Source: JAVBQJ01 sp031549115
GTDB taxonomy: Bacteria > Verrucomicrobiota > Lentisphaeria > Victivallales > Victivallaceae
DNA: 18,310 nucleotides
Direction of reading: 5' to 3'
Assembly (NCBI GenBank): GCA_031549115.1
Contig: JAVBQJ010000005.1
Location: forward strand, 1 to 18,310
Numbering within the stretch: position 1 is the stretch's first letter; each line of letters starts with the position of its first letter. The notes under the pieces were generated by a model that worked only from the letters and a program-made list of their open reading frames with translations, searched no databases and was not told the DNA's origin. The translations under genes were made by a program, and so were the position numbers. Below, piece by piece: positions 13,834 to 18,310 of the stretch.

Positions 13834-14939
13834 CGGAACGGGAAGCATGCATCATTTTGAACCTGATTTCCGGGATCGGCCATGCGCGCTACCAGGCTCT
13901 GGCGGCTGCCTGCGGTTCCGGCGCCGCCGCCCTGGAGGCTTCGATGGCGGAGTTGGCGGGGATTCGCGGCTTCAGCGATATTCTGGCGCAGGCGGTGGCG
14001 GAGTGGCGGATTTCCACGGATTGGGAGGCCGAGTTGCGCCTGGCGGAACAGGCCGGGGTGCGGGTTATCACATTGGCGGACGAGGATTATCCGGCGTATC
14101 TGCGGGAAATTCACGATCCGCCGTTGTGTTTGTATGTCCGGGGGACTTTGCCGGATTTTACCGGTCGGTCGGTGGCGATCGTGGGGTCGCGACGCATGTC
14201 CGCGTACGGGAGACGGATGACCGAGGCGGTGACCGCGCAGGCGGTGGCGGCGGGGTGGATCGTGGTTTCCGGATTGGCGTTCGGGGTGGACGCGGTGAGC
14301 CACGAGACGGCGTTGCGTGCCGGGGGCTTGACGGTGGCGGTGCTGGGTTCCGGGCTTGGACGGGTGCATCCGCAGGAGCATGTGCCGCTGGCGCGGGATA
14401 TTGTGGCTTCCGGCGGGGCGCTGCTGAGCGAGTACCCGATGGGATTTCAGGTGAACCGGCGGTCGCTGCCGCGGCGCAACCGGATTGTATCGGCGTTGTC
14501 GACGGCGGTATTGGTGGTGGAAGCGGGTGTCGATTCCGGCGCTTTGATTACCGCGAAGAGCGGGTTGGAGCAGGGAAAGGATATTTTCGCGGTTCCGGGG
14601 CAGGCGGACAATCCGCAGGCGGCGGGGTGCAACCGGTTGATCAAAGAGGGGGCGAAGCTGACGGAGAGCTTCGCCGATGTGGTGCAGGATCTGGAGTTCG
14701 GGCGCGGCTATACGGAGCCGGACCCGGAACAGGCGCGCGGGGTGACGCCGGATCTGTTCGGGATGACGCCGGAGGAGCAGAAGGTCTGTGCGGTGCTGAA
14801 GCTGGAGGGGCAACAGCGTTTCGACGCGCTGGTGAACCTGACGCAGCTGGACGCCGGGGCGCTGCTGGGGGCGCTGATGAAGCTGGATATGGCCGGACAC
14901 GTGCTGGCGCTCCCCGGAAAAATCTACGCATTGAAATAA
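13830..14939 (+). CDS. dprA: DNA-processing protein DprA (Smf)
   Basis: 369 residues. DprA protects incoming single-stranded DNA and loads RecA during natural transformation. Order of domains: an N-terminal helix-hairpin-helix-like region (LNLISGIGHARYQAL, ELAGIRGFSD), the Rossmann-like core with AIVGSRRMSAYG, VVSGLAFGVDAVSHETAL, TVAVLGSGL, LPRRNRIVSALS and ALITAKSGLEQGKDIFAVPG, and a C-terminal winged helix (TPEEQKVCAVL to HVLALPGKIYALK). The start at 13830 overlaps the aroB stop (ATGA); an upstream in-frame start at 13782 lies inside aroB and is less likely. The gene suggests capacity for DNA uptake or repair, though dprA is also widespread in non-transformable bacteria. Downstream is the hairpin array rather than topA, which often follows dprA. 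Confidence 0.95.
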   Translation: MTEREACIILNLISGIGHARYQALAAACGSGAAALEASMAELAGIRGFSDILAQAVAEWRISTDWEAELRLAEQAGVRVITLADEDYPAYLREIHDPPLCLYVRGTLPDFTGRSVAIVGSRRMSAYGRRMTEAVTAQAVAAGWIVVSGLAFGVDAVSHETALRAGGLTVAVLGSGLGRVHPQEHVPLARDIVASGGALLSEYPMGFQVNRRSLPRRNRIVSALSTAVLVVEAGVDSGALITAKSGLEQGKDIFAVPGQADNPQAAGCNRLIKEGAKLTESFADVVQDLEFGRGYTEPDPEQARGVTPDLFGMTPEEQKVCAVLKLEGQQRFDALVNLTQLDAGALLGALMKLDMAGHVLALPGKIYALK

Positions 14940-14947
14940 ATTCGCCG

Positions 14948-15300
14948 TTAGCGTGCGGCCATGGTACCACTATCTGCTCGCGGGCGCGCACGGGCCGGAG
15001 CGCCGGTCAGGCGCGACCGTGCCGCTAGGAATTGGCCGCATCGCGGCCAAGGAGCGCGGCGCGGAGCCTCCCCCGGCGAACGGCGCACTTTAGTGCGCTG
15101 AGGGGGTCGGTCACGAAAACGCGGCAGCGCTTTCGTGACCGAAGAGAGTATTTGCCGCCAATTGGCGGCAAATACGTGAAGCCGAGCGGCCGAGCGCTCC
15201 GGGGGAATGGGGGCTGGCCCCCGCGGTTGCCGGGGCGCAATGCGGCCCCGTATCCACTATCATAACTCTCCACACTACGCCGCATCAGCGGCGCACAACT
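14948..15300. repeat. dense hairpin array between dprA and the DUF2339 gene
   Basis: In 350 noncoding bases I count at least eight stem-loops: GCACGG/CCGTGC (14988-15022) enclosing CGCC/GGCG (15001-15013); TTGGCCGC/GCGGCCAA with a 3-base loop (15032-15050); GCGCACT/AGTGCGC (15083-15098); 11-bp arms around a 12-base loop (15108-15141); the perfect palindrome 15148-15175; GGGGG/CCCCC (15209-15222); CGGGGC/GCCCCG (15231-15250); and CGCCGC/GCGGCG (15278-15293). The last resembles the stem repeated in copies A and B. The flanking genes converge here, so some hairpins may terminate transcription, but none has a clear T tract. No ORF here is believable. Confidence 0.75.
15148..15175. repeat. perfect 28-bp palindrome
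   Basis: The 14-base half from GTATTTGCCGCC to the AATT centre is mirrored without mismatch (core GCCGCCAATTGGCGGC). It can form a cruciform or hairpin, or bind a symmetric dimeric protein. It sits in the middle of the hairpin array. Confidence 0.85.
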
Positions 15301-15314
15301 TATCCCCGGCAAAC

Positions 15315-17801
15315 TCACTCTTTGCCCGATTCATTTTCCTCTCTGGTGAAAATATCGCGGAAACGCATGTAGAGGAACGCGCCGATCAGCATGGCGATGC
15401 CGATGCCGACGAATGCAATAATCCGGTACAAGGTCGCCAGGCGCGCGAGATCGACCAGAAATATCTTCGCCGCCGTCACTGTAAACAACAACAACCCCAC
15501 CATACGGAATGATTTGAACCGGCATCCGACCCCGATTGCGACCAGCAACACCGCGTAAATGCCCCACAATACCGAAACCGCGCCGTTTCGGAAGTCCGGC
15601 ACCGCCACCTCCATTGCCCGGTAAAGTTCCATCGAGCTGTACAAAAACCACAATCCGATCCCCAGTACCGTAAACAGCACCGTGGCGATTTGCGCCTCTG
15701 CGCCCTCTTTCCGGCTGCGCCAACCGTACCATACCAGCAGCCCGCAGACCGGTATGAATTCTGCCAGCCGGCAGAAACCATATTCCGTCACATAGGGCTT
15801 CCGTACATAGAACGGCACGACCTGCGCGATCATCAGATAAGCCGTCGCTACGATCGAAAACAGCACTGCCACCCCCAGCAACACCTGCCGGTGTTCGGCC
15901 GCCAGCGCCCGCCGTTGCCGCCACAGGATGAATGTCAGCATTCCGATCAATAAATAACCCTGAAGCCACGGCGTCAGCGGCGCGAAGAATTCACGTCCGA
16001 GGCGGCTGCTCTCGCCCCATAGATAAATCAAACCCAGGATCGCTCCGAACCACAGGAAACCATTGCTCAACCGGCGGTCGCCGAAGTCCTCGGAGGCCGG
16101 AAAATCACTGCCGTCGACCGCCGCCAGGAAGCCGGGGCGCAAATGCGACTTCGCGCTCTGATTCAACAGCCATGCCCCCGCCAGGAGCGACAGCGTATAA
16201 CTGCCGAGTGAGAAAAAGCGTCCGTACATGCCGGCCCAGTAATTTGCCGAATCCCGCACGAAAACCGACGTCAGGTCCATGCCGCTAATCCGGAATCCGG
16301 CGACGAAATACAGCACCATCGCCAACCCGCGCAACACATTGCTGCGAATCCGGATCGCCAGATAAAGCATCGCCAGCGCCTGCAGCGACCACGCGGCGGT
16401 AATCCATTTGCCCGATAACGCCAGCGGGAACACCAGCGCCAGCGACAATGCCGCCAATACCAGCAGCAGCAGCAACAGAATCCGGTCCTGAATCTTCCAC
16501 TTCAGGAACAGTATGATTTCGGCGGAAAAGAACAACGCCGTCCCCAACGGTACCAGCGCAGCCATTTCATTCGACGCGACCTGGCGGATCAGGTCGATGC
16601 CCATGCCCAGATAGAAGAAGTAATTCACCACCAGCAACAGCAGCTCGAACAGCGTGATCTTCTGCCGGTGCCGGAGATTATAGAAGATCGTCTGCCACGA
16701 AAACAGCACAAAACAGATGCTCAGATAGCTGATCAGCCATGGATATGACCTCACCCAATCGATCTGATTGGCGAGAAAACCGTAAACGAAATAGCTGCCC
16801 GGCAACGTGATCAGCTGCAGGAGCTTCCACTCGCGGAAGCGCGCGACCGCCGTCAAACCGGCCGCCAGCAGCAACAGATAACCGCAGAAGACCGGCGCCG
16901 GCAATACCGTATCGGCAAGCAGAAACGGCGTGGCGTAACCGCCGAGACTGCCGATCACCGCGATCAGCAGCGCATTTTGCCGGACCGCCAGCGCCGCCGC
17001 AATCGCCGTCACCAGCCCCATCCCGCCGAACGCCGCCCATGCCGGCAGCAAATGATAGACCGAATAGGAGGCGAAACCGGCGAAGTACAAGGTCACGATT
17101 CCGGCCCCCTGCAGCCCCATGCCGATGCCCTGGTAACGCTTACCGTGCAACCGCGCCCCCGATGCCAGCATCCCGACCCCGATCAGCGTGGCAATCACCA
17201 TCCGCCACTCCGGCGACATCAGCCGGTTGTCATACGAGTATTTGATGAACGAAGCAATGCCGAACAGAATCAGCGCGAACGCCCCGCGCACCAGCCACGC
17301 CGTGGCCACCGAGTATTCGGTGGCGACATTCCGGGGCCGGAACTCCTCGCCCACGATCAGCCAGCTCCACACCTTGCGCCACAACTCCAGCGCGCGCATC
17401 TCGAACTCCGAACGCCGCCGGAGCGGTTGGCATTTCGCCTTTCGCGGCGGCGGCGGCAACGGCGCGCAGATCTTCAGCCTCGGCGGCAGCGGCGCGGTTT
17501 GCATTTTTATCGCTTCCGGCGCCGGAAGCGGCAGCGAAAAAGCAGGCCTGGGCTCGATTTGCGGCTTTTCCTGCATCCACACCGGCGGCTGGGGCTTGCG
17601 TACGGGAGCGGGCTCCGGCTCCACGGCAGCGGGCTCCGGTTCCTCCCGTACGGTTCCCCAGGGAAGAGGCGGTTTCGGCGTGTCCGACGCATCCCGGCAG
17701 ACCCTGCTGCCGGAAGTCTCCAGGTTCCGAATGATGCGCTGCAACGCAACCAGGATGAAAATCACTCCCAGCAGAACCAGAAACAGTAAAAACTCAACCA
17801 T
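15315..17801 (-). CDS. large DUF2339 polytopic membrane protein
   Basis: 828 residues from the ATG at 17801, chosen because it begins directly with a membrane helix (MVEFLLFLVLLGVIFILVAL) and GAGG lies 11 bases upstream; the frame stays open to 17987 but that extension runs through repeat copy C. Order: N-terminal helix, a Pro/Glu-rich linker (PEPAAVEPEPAPV and further proline runs), a conserved KVWSWLIVGE segment, then many hydrophobic helices (roughly twenty) with short charged loops, matching the DUF2339 family of predicted membrane proteins. The biochemical role is unknown. Localisation is inner membrane. It converges with dprA across the hairpin array and appears to be a single-gene unit, with upstream DNA full of inverted repeats and no recognised promoter. 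Confidence 0.88.
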   Translation of the reverse strand: MVEFLLFLVLLGVIFILVALQRIIRNLETSGSRVCRDASDTPKPPLPWGTVREEPEPAAVEPEPAPVRKPQPPVWMQEKPQIEPRPAFSLPLPAPEAIKMQTAPLPPRLKICAPLPPPPRKAKCQPLRRRSEFEMRALELWRKVWSWLIVGEEFRPRNVATEYSVATAWLVRGAFALILFGIASFIKYSYDNRLMSPEWRMVIATLIGVGMLASGARLHGKRYQGIGMGLQGAGIVTLYFAGFASYSVYHLLPAWAAFGGMGLVTAIAAALAVRQNALLIAVIGSLGGYATPFLLADTVLPAPVFCGYLLLLAAGLTAVARFREWKLLQLITLPGSYFVYGFLANQIDWVRSYPWLISYLSICFVLFSWQTIFYNLRHRQKITLFELLLLVVNYFFYLGMGIDLIRQVASNEMAALVPLGTALFFSAEIILFLKWKIQDRILLLLLLVLAALSLALVFPLALSGKWITAAWSLQALAMLYLAIRIRSNVLRGLAMVLYFVAGFRISGMDLTSVFVRDSANYWAGMYGRFFSLGSYTLSLLAGAWLLNQSAKSHLRPGFLAAVDGSDFPASEDFGDRRLSNGFLWFGAILGLIYLWGESSRLGREFFAPLTPWLQGYLLIGMLTFILWRQRRALAAEHRQVLLGVAVLFSIVATAYLMIAQVVPFYVRKPYVTEYGFCRLAEFIPVCGLLVWYGWRSRKEGAEAQIATVLFTVLGIGLWFLYSSMELYRAMEVAVPDFRNGAVSVLWGIYAVLLVAIGVGCRFKSFRMVGLLLFTVTAAKIFLVDLARLATLYRIIAFVGIGIAMLIGAFLYMRFRDIFTREENESGKE

Positions 17802-17913
17802 TTTGCCATTTTCCTCAAGTTGTTCCGGAAAACCATAAACCGATCCATCCGAAACATACCACAGAAAAACAACAATGCAAGAACCTTTTTCGAAGAAGGG
17901 GGAGGCCGGCGTC
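17802..17913. other. upstream region of the DUF2339 gene
   Basis: This is noncoding, moderately AT-rich DNA leading into repeat copy C. I see no confident promoter and no ORF with a believable start. Confidence 0.4.
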
Positions 17914-18043
17914 TTGGGGAAAAGGGAAGGGCCCCCGTTTTCGTTACGCCCGCTATTCGCGGGCTTACTCTTCGCCCTCGGGGACAAGCCCCTCGCGTAC
18001 GGCTTCGCCCTCGAGGAAAGGGGCTCCCTTCCCTACTCCCCAA
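17914..18043 (-). repeat. imperfect long inverted repeat enclosing repeat submodule, copy C
   Basis: The arms 17914-17935 (TTGGGGAAAAGGGAAGGG then CCCC) and 18020-18043 pair with two mismatches and a 2-base bulge. Inside, 17941-18015 aligns with the extra module of copy A (2052-2112): 38 of 50 positions match after the first hairpin by my count. Internal stems are GCCCGC/GCGGGC (17948-17964), GGGG/CCCC (17980-17992) and GGC-TTC-GCC (18001-18009). It lies 5' of the DUF2339 gene. Confidence 0.65.
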
Positions 18044-18060
18044 ACCCCTCATCCCATCCT

Positions 18061-18215
18061 CCTCAAACCTTTTTGTGTCACGATTTACGGTTTTGCTGTC
18101 GCAAAATCATAAATCGGAGCTTCAAAGATTGGGATGCATGCATGCCGGCTATCCGGGAATTGAATGCTCATTTTTTGCCCAACGAGACAAAAAATTACGT
18201 TGAAAAGGTTTGAGG
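18061..18215. repeat. 155-bp segment bounded by 13-bp perfect inverted repeats
   Basis: CCTCAAACCTTTT (18061-18073) is mirrored by AAAAGGTTTGAGG (18203-18215). Inside are a 16-bp stem with a 4-base loop (18081-18116, two imperfect pairs), the palindrome GCATGCATGC (18136-18145), CCGG/CCGG (18145-18156), and ATTTTTTG/CAAAAAAT (18170-18195). It is less GC-rich than its surroundings. There is no transposase ORF and no obvious target-site duplication; it could be a MITE-like element or a structured noncoding RNA. Confidence 0.5.
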
Positions 18216-18310
18216 AAGTGGGGTGGAGGTTTGGAGGAGGGGGGGGCGACGGCGGAGAGAGACAGGGGGTGGACACGCGACAACAAGACAGCAACCACCA
18301 CAGCGGGGGG
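18216..18310. other. low-complexity G-rich tail at the window end
   Basis: Purine-rich, low-complexity sequence with runs of G (GGGGGGGG near 18239-18246, GGGGGG at the very end) and CAACAAGACAGCAACCACCACAG. There is no coding signal. The base pattern is unlike the rest of the window and may reflect poor assembly at a contig end. Confidence 0.5.

Noticed and set aside
13497..14900. 467-residue ORF antisense to dprA
   Set aside because: The protein is His/Arg/Gln/Pro-rich with no motif, while the + strand encodes an unambiguous DprA.
14948..15300. CRISPR array
   Set aside because: The palindromes differ from each other in sequence and spacing; there is no repeated direct repeat with unique spacers and no cas gene.
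15025..15318. 97-residue ORF in the hairpin array
   Set aside because: It is open only because of high GC; it spans palindromes, has no ribosome site and no recognisable sequence.
17802..17987. 62-residue N-terminal extension of the DUF2339 protein
   Set aside because: The extension translates repeat copy C and precedes the natural membrane-helix start with its own ribosome site.
17820..18203. 127-residue + strand ORF upstream of the DUF2339 gene
   Set aside because: It translates the nested inverted repeats; low complexity and no ribosome site.

Overview
The window looks like a chromosomal segment of a GC-rich, Gram-negative bacterium. Several features point to the Lentisphaeria/Verrucomicrobiota side of the PVC superphylum: an unusually divergent FtsZ beside a normal FtsA, a rearranged division/cell-wall cluster, a large DUF2339 membrane protein, and an LA_2272-type repeat protein. 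MurE carries the DNPR motif of meso-diaminopimelate ligases, and there are two lipoproteins, one with a BamE-like domain. The taxonomic placement is inference; no rRNA or tRNA gene is present to anchor it.

Layout. Bases 1 to about 345 are AT-rich and hold the 3' part of an unrecognised rightward ORF, abutting the end of murC. Bases 323-8123 are a leftward cell-division and peptidoglycan block, in transcription order ftsA, ftsZ, a BamE-like lipoprotein, murF, murE, then after a 564-bp gap murC. From ftsZ to murE the genes overlap by 4 to 14 bases, or are separated by a few bases if internal starts are used. A 206-bp divergent region (8124-8329) contains a possible 33-codon ORF. Rightward from 8330 come ricT (PSP1 domain), a membrane protein with an HExxH motif, and a Nif3/DUF34 protein. 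A hairpin-rich repeat follows, then a lipoprotein, an LA_2272-like exported protein, aroB and dprA. A dense array of hairpins separates dprA from a convergent 828-residue DUF2339 membrane protein. The last 500 bases have no gene but contain nested inverted repeats, ending in a low-complexity G-rich tail.

How it works together. The left block supplies the FtsA-FtsZ filament system and three Mur ligases that add L-Ala (MurC), meso-DAP (MurE) and D-Ala-D-Ala (MurF) to the cytoplasmic peptidoglycan precursor. The right half is a mixed housekeeping set: shikimate pathway (aroB), DNA uptake/recombination (dprA), RNA-processing regulation (ricT-like) and envelope proteins.

The most interesting signal is noncoding. 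A modular, hairpin-rich repeat occurs downstream of murE (1816-2128) and downstream of the Nif3 gene (11040-11344), in the same orientation relative to the preceding gene. A submodule recurs upstream of the DUF2339 gene (about 17941-18015). Between copies, several stems differ by paired substitutions that keep base pairing, which suggests that the folded RNA or single-stranded DNA form is under selection or is copied as a structure. A related hairpin also occurs in the dprA-DUF2339 array. The second notable point is the FtsZ, which keeps the C-terminal peptide but has altered nucleotide-binding and T7-loop residues.
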